A DNA stretch of 64,000 nt from Streptomyces hiroshimensis (GCF_014650335.1 NZ_BMUT01000013.1:1-64000); one strand, 5' to 3'; positions 1 to 8,810 are shown, counted from the first letter of the stretch. A program made the numbers and translations. The notes: generated by a model from the letters alone, not told the origin.

Positions 1-39
1 GGCCCATACAGCCAGCCTGACCCCAACACCCCACTCAGG

Positions 40-663
40 TCAGGAGATCCGAGAAACAGTGCCTAGAGCGGTGCGGTTGGAGGCGTCCAGGCGGCGGCAC
101 AGACGGGCGAGGTGGTAGTTGACTCCGTCGTCGCTGAGCGCGACGGTGCGGGCGACCACGGCCGTGGTGCGGCCCTCGGCGACCAGGGCGAGGATGCGGG
201 ACTCCAGCGCGGTGATCGCGACCGGGCCGGCGGCCTGTTCCCGGCCGTCCGCGGCGGGGCGCGGCTCGTCCGCGCGGAGGATGGCCAGCAGCGGCGGGGG
301 CTCGCCCGCCGGGTCGCTCACCGGCTCGACGGTCAGTTCCCCCTCGTAGGACGATCCGGCAGCGGTCCAGCGGACGCGGAAGGGGTACCGCGAGCGTCGT
401 CCCCCGCGCATGGCGCTCTCGAACTTGCTCAGCCTGCGGGGTTCGGCGGGGGTGAACAGGTCGAGCAGGTGGCGGCCCGTCAGGCGGCCCGGGGTGAGGT
501 TCCACAGTGCCGCCAGGGCCGGGTTCGCACCGGTGATCACGCCGTCGGCGGTGCTGACCGCGGTCGGGACCGGCGTGCGGTCGAGCAGGTTGAGGAATCG
601 GGTGCGCCACACCGCCGGGTCCGACTCCGGGTCGTACGCGGTCACGGTCACGGTCACGGTCAT
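40..663 (-). CDS. PAS-LuxR family transcriptional regulator
   Basis: A 207-residue regulator. The N-terminal half (about residues 15-125) reads as a PAS sensor fold (RTPVPTAVSTADGVITGANPALAAL), and the C-terminus (about 145-205) is a LuxR/GerE-type helix-turn-helix (ALESRILALVAEGRTT followed by VNYHLARLCRRL). The ATG at 661-663 starts an odd MTVTVTVT tract made by a GTCACG repeat, so the true start could be slightly inside. It is divergent from the P450-reductase fusion gene across about 240 bp and is the obvious candidate regulator of that gene; this pairing is inferred from position only. PAS-LuxR proteins in Streptomyces commonly act as activators, some pathway-specific. The PAS ligand cannot be told from sequence. 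Confidence 0.85.
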   Translation of the reverse strand: MTVTVTVTAYDPESDPAVWRTRFLNLLDRTPVPTAVSTADGVITGANPALAALWNLTPGRLTGRHLLDLFTPAEPRRLSKFESAMRGGRRSRYPFRVRWTAAGSSYEGELTVEPVSDPAGEPPPLLAILRADEPRPAADGREQAAGPVAITALESRILALVAEGRTTAVVARTVALSDDGVNYHLARLCRRLDASNRTALGTVSRIS

Positions 664-903
664 GCGCTCCTCTGCTGTCAGTTGCCGTCAGTTCCCTGCT
701 CGTCCATCGCCCTTGCCGGACCACCGGCAGACGCGCCGCCTAGCACAGTTGGGCCGCAGCGCACACGCCACAGCACGACCAAGACGCTACAAGAAATCGT
801 AGTTCCGGCGGCCGGCCGGCCCGCGTGCGGCGGAATCGTGGACGCACCGGTCGGGACCATCGCCCACCGGAGGCCGGACTATCACCGCCAGAGGAGAGAG
901 CCC

Positions 904-3900
904 ATGGATCCAATGGAGCCCATGCGTGACCTGCCCGTCGTCGACGTGTCGGATACGGGTCTGACCGACAGGCCCGTCCAACAGGCCATGGCCTTCGCCC
1001 GCGAGTTCGGCCCCGCCTTCCGGCGCCGATTCCACAGCCGCGAGACGGTGCTGATCTCCTCGTACGAACTCGTCGACGAGCTCTCGGACGAGACACGGTT
1101 CGCCAAGGTGATCGGTCCCGCGCTGGAGAACGTCCGCGAGGTCGCAGCCGACGGCCTGTTCACTGCATACAACGACGAGCCCAACTGGGCCAAGGCGCAC
1201 GACATCCTGTTGCCTGCCTTCGCCATGGGCTCGATGCGCACGTACCACCCGGTCATGCTCAAAGCCGCGCGGCGGATGATCACCGCCTGGGACGCGTATC
1301 TCGCCCAGGACAAGCCCGTGGACGTGTCGGCGGACATGACCCGGATGACGCTCGACACCATCGGCCTCGCGGGCTTCGGCTACGACTTCCAGTCCTTCGA
1401 CCGCGCCGAGCCTCATCCCTTCGTACAGGCGCTCGTACGGGCACTCAGCCACAGCCAGGCCGCTCTGGGGAGGACCCCGGGCGAGGACACCACGGAGGAG
1501 GACCGGGCCTTCCGTGCGGACACGGCCTATCTCGCTCAGGTCGTCGACGAGGTGATAGCCGGGCGGCGGGCCGCCGGGGAGAGCGGCGCCGCCGACGACC
1601 TGCTGGGGCTGATGCTGAACTCACCTCACCACGGCGACGGCGAACCCCTCGACGAGGCCAACGTCCGCAACCAGGTCATCACTTTCCTGATCGCGGGCCA
1701 CGAGACCACGTCCGGCACCCTCTCGTTCGCCCTCTACCACTTGATGAAGAACCCGGTCGCCCTGCGTCTGGCGCAGGCCGAGGTCGACGCGCTGTGGGGC
1801 GACGATGCGGATCCGCAGCCGGCGTTCGAGGACATCGGCCGGCTGCGCTACGTACGGCAGGTCCTCAGCGAGACCCTGCGGCTCTGGCCGACCGCAGCGG
1901 CCTTCGAGCGCGCGCCCGTGGCCGACACCGTCATCGGCGGCAGGTACCCGGTCCCGGCCGGGCGGCGGCTGACCGTGCTCACCCCGATGCTGCACCGCGA
2001 CCCGGTGTGGGGCGACAACGTGGAGGAGTTCGACCCGGACCGCTTCGCGCCCGCCGCCGAGGCCGCCCGTCCCGCGAACGCGTACAAGCCCTTCGGCACC
2101 GGGGAACGCGCCTGCATCGGGCGGCAGTTCGCCATGCACGAGGCCACCATGCTGCTGGCCCTGCTCATCCACCGCTACCGCTTCCTCGACCACACCGGCT
2201 ACGCCCTCGACGTCAAGGAGACCCTCACCCTCAAGCCCGACGGCTTCACCCTGGCCCTGGCGCACCGCACCGCCGAGGACCGGGACCGGGTCCGCGAAGC
2301 CCTCGGCGGGCTCGCCGGCGGCGCCGTGCGCACGGACCGGGCCGAGGAGCAGCCGGAGGCCGGCGCCCTGCCCTCCAGGGCCGCGGCGGGCACCGCGCTG
2401 ACCGTCGCGTACGGCTCCAACTTCGGCACCTGCCGCGAGTTCGCGGAGGACCTCGCCGGCACATTCGGCGACCTCGGCTTCGCCACGGAGGCCGTACCCC
2501 TCGACAAGATCGTGGGAGCCCTGCCCGCAGACGCTCCCCTCGTCATCGTGGCAGCCTCCTACAACGGACAGCCGACCGACGACGCCAGAGCCTTCACCTC
2601 CTGGCTGGCCGACGCGGAACCCGGGGCCGCAGACGCCGTGCCCTACGCCGTTCTTGGCGTCGGCGACCGCAACTGGGCAGCCACCTATCAGCACGTGCCC
2701 ACCGCCATCGACGACCGCCTGGCCGGACTCGGTGCGACCAGGCTCCTGGAACGGCACGCAGCCGACGCCTCGGGCGACCTCGCCGGATCGTTCGCGCGCT
2801 TCACCGCCGCACTGCGCCGCGTCCTGCTCGCGGCGTACGGAGACCCGGGCGCCGCCGTCATGGGGCCCGAGGATTCCCACGTGGGGCCCGAGAACTCCCG
2901 CGAGGCCTCGCCCGGGCACGCCTACGACGTCCATGTCTACGACGCCGCCGAGATCACCGGCGATCCCCTGGACGCGCAGGCCTCCCGCCACGGCCTGGTC
3001 CCGATGGCCGTGACCGCGACGGGGGACCTCGCCGACCCGGCCCACCCCCTCGGCCGGTCCAAGAAGTTCGTGCGCCTCGCGCTGCCCGAGGGCGTCGCCT
3101 ACCGTACCGCCGACCACCTGGCCGTCATGCCCGCAAACGACCCCGCCCTGGTCGAACGCGCCATCACCGCTCTCGGCCTCGCCTCCGACGCGGTGCTCAG
3201 CATCCGCGCCCGGCGCATCGGCCCTTCCAGCCCTACCAGCCCTTCCAGCCGTTCCGGTCTGCACCTGGATCGCCCGGTCACCGTCCGCGAGCTGCTCACC
3301 CACCACGTGGAACTGCAGCACCCGCTCACCACCGAGCAGGTCGCCCGGCTCGCCGGCCTCAATCCCTGCCCGCCCGAGCAGGCGGCCCTGCGGCAGCTGG
3401 CCACGGCCACCGGCCCTGAGCAGCCTTCAGGCGCCCGAGCCCCCCGCTACCGGCTACTCGACCTCGCCGAGCGATACCCGGCGCTGCGCGGCCGAATCGG
3501 CTGGCCGCTGCTGCTCGACCTGCTGCCCCCGATGCGTACCCGCCACTACTCCATCTCCTCCTCCCCCGCCACCGGCCCGGGTCACGCGGATCTGATGGTC
3601 TCGCAGCTCCGCGCCCCCGCACGCTCCGGCAGCGGCATCTTCGAAGGCACCGGCTCGTCGTATCTGCACCGTGTGCGGAGCGGCGACACCGTGTACGCGC
3701 GCGTCCAGCCGTGCCGGGACGCCTTCCGCATCCGCCACGACGCGCAGACCCCCGTCATCATGGTCGCCGCCGGTACGGGCCTGGCCCCATTCCGGGGTGC
3801 CGTCGCCGACCGCCTGGCACTGGCCCGCCAGGGCACGCCGCTCGCGCCCGCACTGTGCTACTTCGGCTGCGACCACCCGGACGTGGACTACCTCCACCGC

Positions 3901-4212
3901 GCCGAACTGGAGGCCGCCGAAGAAGCCGGAGCAGTCTCCATGCGTCCCGTCTTCTCCAAGGCGCCCGAGGAGGGACGGATGTTCGTCCAGCATCGCCTCG
4001 AAGCGGAGGGTGCGGAGGTGTGGCGGCTGCTGCAGGCCGGAGCGAAGGTGTACGTCTGCGGCGACGGCAGCCGGATGGCCCCCGGCGTGCGGGACGCCTT
4101 CCAGCGGCTCCATGCACGGCATACGGGCGGCGACGCTGCCGCTGCACAGGAGTGGTGGCGGGCCGCGGTCGCCGAGGGCCGCTACGTCGAGGACGTCTAC
4201 ACAAGCAGCTGA
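904..4212 (+). CDS. Self-sufficient cytochrome P450-NADPH reductase fusion (CYP102/P450-BM3 family)
   Basis: A 1102-residue fusion in the standard CYP102 order. The P450 domain (about 1-465) has the I-helix AGHETTSG at residues 264-271, matching BM3 numbering, ETLRLWP for the ExxR helix and the haem loop FGTGERACIG with Cys404. An FMN flavodoxin domain follows (TVAYGSNFGTCREFAEDL from about residue 499), then an FAD/NADPH reductase domain (RHYSISSSP, GTGLAPFRG) ending in YVEDVYTSS, the usual C-terminus. The ATG at 904 is preceded by AGGAGAG and matches the family's N-terminus; the frame is open upstream but lacks family sequence. Such enzymes hydroxylate or epoxidise fatty acids at subterminal positions with NADPH and O2, and Streptomyces carry CYP102 members of both fused and unfused kinds. 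It is cytoplasmic, and all catalytic motifs look intact. Confidence 0.95.
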   Translation: MDPMEPMRDLPVVDVSDTGLTDRPVQQAMAFAREFGPAFRRRFHSRETVLISSYELVDELSDETRFAKVIGPALENVREVAADGLFTAYNDEPNWAKAHDILLPAFAMGSMRTYHPVMLKAARRMITAWDAYLAQDKPVDVSADMTRMTLDTIGLAGFGYDFQSFDRAEPHPFVQALVRALSHSQAALGRTPGEDTTEEDRAFRADTAYLAQVVDEVIAGRRAAGESGAADDLLGLMLNSPHHGDGEPLDEANVRNQVITFLIAGHETTSGTLSFALYHLMKNPVALRLAQAEVDALWGDDADPQPAFEDIGRLRYVRQVLSETLRLWPTAAAFERAPVADTVIGGRYPVPAGRRLTVLTPMLHRDPVWGDNVEEFDPDRFAPAAEAARPANAYKPFGTGERACIGRQFAMHEATMLLALLIHRYRFLDHTGYALDVKETLTLKPDGFTLALAHRTAEDRDRVREALGGLAGGAVRTDRAEEQPEAGALPSRAAAGTALTVAYGSNFGTCREFAEDLAGTFGDLGFATEAVPLDKIVGALPADAPLVIVAASYNGQPTDDARAFTSWLADAEPGAADAVPYAVLGVGDRNWAATYQHVPTAIDDRLAGLGATRLLERHAADASGDLAGSFARFTAALRRVLLAAYGDPGAAVMGPEDSHVGPENSREASPGHAYDVHVYDAAEITGDPLDAQASRHGLVPMAVTATGDLADPAHPLGRSKKFVRLALPEGVAYRTADHLAVMPANDPALVERAITALGLASDAVLSIRARRIGPSSPTSPSSRSGLHLDRPVTVRELLTHHVELQHPLTTEQVARLAGLNPCPPEQAALRQLATATGPEQPSGARAPRYRLLDLAERYPALRGRIGWPLLLDLLPPMRTRHYSISSSPATGPGHADLMVSQLRAPARSGSGIFEGTGSSYLHRVRSGDTVYARVQPCRDAFRIRHDAQTPVIMVAAGTGLAPFRGAVADRLALARQGTPLAPALCYFGCDHPDVDYLHRAELEAAEEAGAVSMRPVFSKAPEEGRMFVQHRLEAEGAEVWRLLQAGAKVYVCGDGSRMAPGVRDAFQRLHARHTGGDAAAAQEWWRAAVAEGRYVEDVYTSS

Positions 4213-4312
4213 CAGGCCCGCGGCACGGCTGCCGGAGTGGCCGCGCCGGCGCCCGGTGGCGGCCTCCGGAGCGACCGGGCCTCCGGAGCAGGTCGCGGGA
4301 CACCAGCAGGAC

Positions 4313-4340
4313 GGCCGGGGCCGGCGCATCGGCCCCGGCC
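4313..4340. terminator. Bidirectional hairpin terminator
   Basis: A perfect 11-bp stem (GGCCGGGGCCG and its complement) with a 6-base loop GCGCAT. It lies between the convergent 3' ends of the P450 fusion and the Imm49 pseudogene. There is no U-tract, which is common for Streptomyces terminators. Confidence 0.6.
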
Positions 4341-4375
4341 ACCACCGAGGCCTTCGAGCACTGCGTCCGGACCGG

Positions 4376-5331
4376 CTACTTGGCGGCCCAGCCACCCAGG
4401 CCGTTCTCGCCGGCGTCCGCCGCTTCCCGCAGCGCCCGCGGGGAACCCAGGAGGCCGTGCGGCAGGTAGCCGGACCGGACGTCCAGCTCCCACCCGTGTG
4501 CTTGGACCGCAAGGGCGGCCACGGCCAGGATGCCGAGCGGCAGCAGAGTCCTGGGGGCGGGATCGGATCCCAGGCTCTCCCGGTGCTCGGTGAGCCGGGC
4601 GATGAGGGCCTGCTCGAAGGCGTGCTGATCGTCGTCGAGGAGTACACGAAGAAGGCGCTGGTCCGGTGTCAGGGGGCCGACCGCATCCAGCTTGCGGGCC
4701 GCCACGGCGCGCTCGTCGGCGTCCGGCCGGCGAAGGGGCACGGTCGGCCAGTCCCGAGGAAGGTGCCCGCGCGCCTGGGTGAGGTAGCCGCACAGCGCGT
4801 CCATCGCAGCGAGGTCCGCCGATCCGACGTCGACGTCAGCTTCGAGTACGGCACCCCGTCGCGGATCGCGGGTGCGAAGTCCTCCCGCAGGACCAGTCCA
4901 GTCACTCGCTGCCAGTCCCAGATCAGGCCGCTGACCAGGCATATCGCGAAGGTGTTCCACCATGTGCGGGCTGTGGGCGCCTCCTCGACGACGTCGTCGC
5001 CGAAGGTGACCTCCTCGCTGCTGAGCCTCTCGTCGATGAGCGGGAGGCGGATCTCCTGGTCACCGTTGGGGAAACAGCTGACATCCGTGATCCCCAGGGA
5101 GCACTCCGCCGCAGTCAGCAGCGCCGTGCGCGACAGCTCGTCTAGCGCAGGGTCCGTGAGAGCACAGGCGGCGACGTAGTCGAGGAGTTCGTCCTGCATC
5201 GCCTGAAGGCCCTTCAGGGACAGACCGTCGTAGCGGAGCCCCTGGTAGCGGTGGAATGTCCGCATGTAGATATCCTCCATCGCTTGGACGATCTGCTGTT
5301 CGCTGACCGCATGAGGCGTCACTTCGTGCAC
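4376..5331 (-). pseudogene. Imm49-family immunity protein gene, split by a frameshift
   Basis: Two overlapping reading frames together give one protein of about 318 residues that I recognise as the immunity 49 (Imm49) family found in polymorphic-toxin systems. The first part runs from the GTG at 5331 (RBS AAGGAAGGG upstream): VHEVTPHAVSEQQIVQAMED ... IRLPLIDERLSSEEVTFGDD ... APAIRDGVPYS. The second part continues in the next frame: ADLAAMDALCGYLTQ ... LTPDQRLLRVLLDDDQ ... LLPLGILAVAALAVQAHGWE. The switch is near 4820-4825, where minus-strand GATCGGCGG would restore the frame if it read GATCCGGCGG, a one-base C deletion. This is either a real inactivating mutation or a sequencing error. Imm49 proteins usually protect against a cognate toxin; no toxin gene is adjacent, so this is an orphan copy. 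Confidence 0.7.
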
Positions 5332-5422
5332 GGCTGCTGCCCTTCCTTGATCTTCCGGCTGACAGCCGATGATGCCAGCCGCCACTGACAGTGCCGCTGT
5401 GCCTTGCAGACTTGGTCGCCAA

Positions 5423-5462
5423 GACACCGAGACACCGAGTCGCCGAGACGCCGAGACGTAGA
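5423..5462. repeat. Short imperfect 8-bp tandem repeat
   Basis: Five imperfect copies of an 8-base unit (GACACCGA, GACACCGA, GTCGCCGA, GACGCCGA, GACGTAGA) sit in the 254-bp gap upstream of the Imm49 gene. I see no gene in this gap (5332-5585). The repeat may reflect replication slippage; no function is evident. Confidence 0.5.
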
Positions 5463-5585
5463 CAGGGCGTGCGTGGAGGCGCTCGTCGCCGTTCAAGGGC
5501 GGGCGCCGTCTCCGGTGGCCGGGGCGTGAGCCAGGCCGTGCAGAGTTCCGGCAGGAAGATGCACCCGTCGTGCATGACGCTCAGC

Positions 5586-6128
5586 TCAGGCTTTGATGAG
5601 CAGGTTGTAAGGCTCATTCTCCGGCGTGAAGATCAGGACGAAGTCCTTGCCTGCCTCGGTGGCGACCTCGCGGAGGCGGGCCAGGACATCGGCCTCGGTG
5701 GGAAGGGCAAGGTTGAGCGCAGCGGCCGCACGGTCCCGCCGAGCCGGCAGGTCGGGCATGTCCTCCAGGTAGTCGGCGGCCAGCTCGGCGCTCTCCGCTG
5801 CAGTGAACGCCCGGCTGTCACGCCACCAGGGCGCGACCAGCAGGAGCTGCAGGAGCTCCGTCAGCCCGATCGCGACCAAAGCCGCGCCGCCCTCGGAGTC
5901 TGCGTAGAGGATCGGGCGTTCCTCGCCGCCGTCGCCGCAGAAGAAGTACGTGCCTCCGGCACCATCTCCTGCGAAACCCTCCAACGTCGCGCCCGACTCG
6001 AGGTGGACCTCCTCGACATGGTCGCCGCGGCCGGGGTCGAAGTCGCCGGGCCAGGCCAGGAAATCGGCAGTGTCATCGTCTTCGTGGAGAGAAGTGATCA
6101 GAGATCGCATGCGCTGCACCCTAGCCAT
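5586..6128 (-). CDS. Hypothetical protein, possibly SUKH/SMI1-KNR4-like
   Basis: A 180-residue soluble acidic protein with codon use like its neighbours. The pattern LEGFAGDGAGGTYFFCG ... ILYADSEGGAALVAIGLTELLQLLL ... WWRD resembles SUKH/SMI1-KNR4-type immunity or housekeeping proteins, which carry a Gly-rich strand followed by a helix and a Trp. I cannot assign it firmly. It lies downstream of another unknown gene on the same strand and overlaps it by up to 31 bases, suggesting translational coupling. A second in-frame ATG at residue 7 is an equally good start. Its place between an Imm49 relic and other small unknowns suggests an orphan immunity array, which is inference. Confidence 0.6.
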   Translation of the reverse strand: MARVQRMRSLITSLHEDDDTADFLAWPGDFDPGRGDHVEEVHLESGATLEGFAGDGAGGTYFFCGDGGEERPILYADSEGGAALVAIGLTELLQLLLVAPWWRDSRAFTAAESAELAADYLEDMPDLPARRDRAAAALNLALPTEADVLARLREVATEAGKDFVLIFTPENEPYNLLIKA

Positions 6129-6667
6129 CGGGACCGGCGGTCATCCCTGCCGGGTCCGGAGCCGAGGCCGACGGACTCCGGATCGTGCCGGTCCGGCGCA
6201 AGCCGACGGGCGGCGCCCGTACGTAGCCGCCTGAAGGCAGCACCGACCCGGGGTGGCCGCCGCCGTCCCCCGACGGTGAAGTCGTCGCCCCAGAATCCGG
6301 GGAACCAGCCCCACTCCAGGGCCGAGAAGTGCTGCCACCGGCCGTCTGCGTCGAGGCGCCACAGTCCCCACGGGTCCTCCGGGTCGTCCCCGGTGATGAA
6401 GTAGCGGAAGGAGCCGAACGGGCGAGGTGAGTGCGGGCCGCTCTCGCCGAGCTCGGTGATGCCCGGGCGTCCCTTGAGCTCGTGCAGGACGCCGTCGGCC
6501 TCCTCCTGGCCGGCCAGAACTCCCCGGTCCTCCCCCGCCCCCGCCTCATCGGTGAGGATGCCGGTGCCCTTCCAGAGCAGGTGAGAATTCGAGAACTCGC
6601 ATTCACGCCTTCCGGACTGAACCGCCTCCGGCCCACCTCCAGGCCCAGTCGATGGCCGGTCGCTCAT
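6098..6667 (-). CDS. Hypothetical protein
   Basis: A 189-residue open frame of unknown function. The central part (GSFRYFITGDDPEDPWGLW, then RWQHFSALEWGWFP) is rich in aromatic residues and looks like a conserved folded protein. The last 55 residues are Arg-rich (RRRPPRVGAAFRRLRTG) and less protein-like, so a frameshift or a wrong 3' end near position 6290 is possible. The start codon lies only 27 bp from the divergent gene at 6695. The 3' end overlaps the next gene on the same strand. There is no signal peptide or membrane segment. Part of a run of small unknown and immunity-like genes. Confidence 0.5.
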   Translation of the reverse strand: MSDRPSTGPGGGPEAVQSGRRECEFSNSHLLWKGTGILTDEAGAGEDRGVLAGQEEADGVLHELKGRPGITELGESGPHSPRPFGSFRYFITGDDPEDPWGLWRLDADGRWQHFSALEWGWFPGFWGDDFTVGGRRRPPRVGAAFRRLRTGAARRLAPDRHDPESVGLGSGPGRDDRRSRWLGCSACDL

Positions 6668-6682
6668 TCCGGACGAATGCCC

Positions 6683-6688
6683 TAACCT
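6683..6688 (+). promoter_or_regulatory. Candidate -10 element of a leaderless promoter
   Basis: TAACCT fits the actinobacterial TANNNT -10 pattern and ends 6 bases before the GTG at 6695, the spacing expected if transcription begins at the start codon. No Shine-Dalgarno sequence is visible, and only 27 bp separate the two divergent start codons. Confidence 0.4.
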
Positions 6689-6694
6689 CGGCAG

Positions 6695-7222
6695 GTGACG
6701 CTTTACTTCGATCCCCTGACCATCCTCGGCAAAGACCGTGAGGCCTTCCGAGGCCGTTGGGAAGACCGGCTGTGGCTCAACATCCCCGGGCCCTTCTACG
6801 GCGGGGAGACCGACACGTGCTGGACCGGACGGCTTTCAGCACCCGGTCACGTTCTCTACGGAGGCAAGTACCTCACCGAGTATGTCTATCGCCAGCCCAG
6901 AACTCCCGCGGACACCGCCCGGCTGGTCGAGGCAGCACACAACGACCCGTTCCTCGGGTACGGCTGTGACGGTGACTCCCGATGGACACCGGAAACGGTC
7001 CGGGAGTGGTGGCGTAACCGCGGCCAGGTCGTGCAGTACTTGTCCGACCAGCGGAGCCAATGGGATGAGAGCGATGCCGCAACAGGCCAGAACGTAGCCA
7101 CTGCCGTCCGCAGCTTCGAGTCCTACATCGCCAGCGGCCTGGCAACCGACCTGCGGATCTACCTCTACTGGCTGGAGGAGCGAAAGTCCCCCACACCCGA
7201 GGACCAGTTGCCCGAGCTGTGA
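6695..7222 (+). CDS. Hypothetical protein (conserved, ~175 aa)
   Basis: A 175-residue soluble protein beginning MTLYFDPLTILGKDREAF at a GTG. Notable segments are LWLNIPGPFYGGETDTCWTGR, GKYLTEYVYRQPRTPADTARL and TPETVREWWRNRG. It looks like a Streptomyces-conserved family often seen near toxin/immunity genes, but I cannot name a function. It has no signal peptide or membrane helix. It is divergent from the unknown gene at 6098-6667 and convergent with the LysR gene. The start lacks a Shine-Dalgarno sequence but has a -10-like TAACCT six bases upstream, so it may be leaderless. The 161 bp that follow (7223-7383) hold no gene I can support. Confidence 0.65.
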   Translation: MTLYFDPLTILGKDREAFRGRWEDRLWLNIPGPFYGGETDTCWTGRLSAPGHVLYGGKYLTEYVYRQPRTPADTARLVEAAHNDPFLGYGCDGDSRWTPETVREWWRNRGQVVQYLSDQRSQWDESDAATGQNVATAVRSFESYIASGLATDLRIYLYWLEERKSPTPEDQLPEL

Positions 7223-7383
7223 CCACGAGCATGTAGCGCAACACGGCCACCGTTCCACGGCGAATTTCGGAGGCGTGGGTGATCGGGCTGATGCGCAGGA
7301 GGCCTCCGAGGTGTTCGACCGGGGGCTGCATGCCACGGTCCGGCTGCTGAGCTGTTCGTGCCGTCCTACCGCCGACCAGGCGC

Positions 7384-8235
7384 TCAGTCCCGGTAGGCGG
7401 CGATTGCGATCTGGACGAACGAGCGGATCAGCGGATTCGTGTCGCCCTCTTTCCATGCCGCCACCACACGGCTCGGCGGCATGTCGATCAGTGGCACCAC
7501 GGTGAGCCCCGGTGCCGGCTGGTGGGCCAGGGGTGTCATGCCGACCGTCCCGTTCCACAGAACGGCTTGTCGGCATTCCTGGACGGAGCGCACCACCTGC
7601 CCCTCGCGGGGTTCCCCGCCGTTCCAGTAGGACTGCCAGATGGGGTCGGTTCCCTCCGGGAAGGTGAACCAGTGGCGGTCGGCCAGGTCGGCCGGCTTCA
7701 GATGGTCGTGGCGGGCCAGCGGATCGTCGGCGCGCAGCAGGGCCCCCACCGGGTCGGCTCGCAGCTCGTGAACGGTCAGGCCGGTCTCGTCGAACGGTCC
7801 GCGGGTCAGGGCGATGTCGACCAGGCCGGCGCGCAGCCCGCAGGTGGGATCGGTCAGGTCGGTCTCGCGGATGCGGACTTCAATGCGTGGGTGCCGCCGG
7901 TGGTAGGTGACGGCCAGCCGGGTTACGGCCGGATCGGTGCTGTCCCCCAGGACGCCGACGCTGATGGCTGCCGTTCCGGCCGCCGCGGCCACGCGGACGC
8001 GTACCCGGTCGGCCTGGTCGAGCAAGGCGCGCGCTTCGTCAAGCAGCACCGCCCCCACCGGAGTCAGCGTGACACCGGCGGACGATCGCTCGAACAGCGC
8101 CGCGCCGGCCTCCGTCTCCAAGCGCTTGATCGCCCGGCTCAGTGGCGGCTGACTCATGTGCAGCCTGGCGGCGGCCCGGCCGAAGTGGAGTTCCTCGGCG
8201 ACCGCGACGAAATAGCGCAGCGTGCGCAGCTCCAT
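7384..8235 (-). CDS. LysR family transcriptional regulator
   Basis: A 283-residue LysR protein. The N-terminal winged helix-turn-helix is textbook (MELRTLRYFVAVAEELHFGRAAARLHMSQPPLSRAIKRLE), followed by a linker helix and a periplasmic-binding-like effector domain from about residue 90. Length is normal for the family. It is divergent from a cupin gene, with a palindrome 7 bases upstream of its own ATG, the usual arrangement for a LysR protein that autorepresses and controls its neighbour. The ligand is unknown; a small aromatic or lipophilic compound handled by the cupin is a guess. Confidence 0.93.
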   Translation of the reverse strand: MELRTLRYFVAVAEELHFGRAAARLHMSQPPLSRAIKRLETEAGAALFERSSAGVTLTPVGAVLLDEARALLDQADRVRVRVAAAAGTAAISVGVLGDSTDPAVTRLAVTYHRRHPRIEVRIRETDLTDPTCGLRAGLVDIALTRGPFDETGLTVHELRADPVGALLRADDPLARHDHLKPADLADRHWFTFPEGTDPIWQSYWNGGEPREGQVVRSVQECRQAVLWNGTVGMTPLAHQPAPGLTVVPLIDMPPSRVVAAWKEGDTNPLIRSFVQIAIAAYRD

Positions 8236-8242
8236 AGTGCAA

Positions 8243-8261
8243 CGATACCCGTACGGTATCG
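8243..8261. promoter_or_regulatory. LysR-type operator palindrome
   Basis: Arms CGATACC (8243-8249) and GGTATCG (8255-8261) are perfect complements around 5 bases. It contains the T-N11-A signature (T at 8246, A at 8258) typical of LysR boxes. It lies in the divergent gap between the LysR and cupin genes. Confidence 0.75.
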
Positions 8262-8315
8262 ATGTCAGGGAACGGGTCTTGGACAGTCGAAGTGCCCCGG
8301 CAGTGGAATCGACGC

Positions 8316-8810
8316 ATGACTGACGAGCTGAAAGCCAGTGAGCCGATCGCCGATCCCGCCGTGTCGGTGGTCGGTCCGGGCGACGGTGAGACGATCCTCC
8401 TGGGCACCACGCGCATGCGCGTTCTTGAAGACGGCAGCAACACCGGGCACCGCCTCGGGTTCACCGAATCCGTCCTCGCGCCGCACACGCCCGGGCCGCC
8501 GCAACACCGCCACGCCCAGCATGACGAGGGCTTCTACATCATCTCCGGCACGGTGCGGTTCACGGTCGGGGAGAAGTGCTACGACGCGAGCGCGGGCACG
8601 CTCGTGGTGGTCCCGCCCGGAGCCCCGCACACCTTCGCCAACATGACCGACGAACCGGCCGTCATGCTCAGCACTTTCACTCCGGACCTGTACGTGCAGT
8701 ACTTCCGAGACCTGCAGGACATGATCGCCGGCGGCCGGGCATTGACCCCCCAGGCGAACATCCAAGTGATGAGCCGTTACGCGACCGAGCCTGCCACCGA
8801 CTTCATCTGA
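8316..8810 (+). CDS. Cupin-domain protein (quercetin-dioxygenase-like)
   Basis: A 164-residue single-domain cupin. The first cupin motif is PPQHRHAQHDEGFYIISGTV (two His and Glu as metal ligands) and the second is VVPPGAPHTFANMTDEP. Such proteins bind Fe, Mn, Ni or Zn and include quercetin 2,3-dioxygenase-like enzymes and many uncharacterised oxygenases or isomerases. The ATG at 8316 is chosen because the sequence before it does not look like protein. No clear ribosome site precedes it. It is divergent from the LysR gene and probably controlled by it through the palindrome at 8243-8261. Exact reaction unknown. Confidence 0.85.
   Translation: MTDELKASEPIADPAVSVVGPGDGETILLGTTRMRVLEDGSNTGHRLGFTESVLAPHTPGPPQHRHAQHDEGFYIISGTVRFTVGEKCYDASAGTLVVVPPGAPHTFANMTDEPAVMLSTFTPDLYVQYFRDLQDMIAGGRALTPQANIQVMSRYATEPATDFI

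Noticed and set aside
112..903. N-terminal extension of the P450 fusion upstream of position 904
   Set aside because: The frame is open but antisense to the PAS-LuxR gene, and the P450 family N-terminus and ribosome site fit the ATG at 904.
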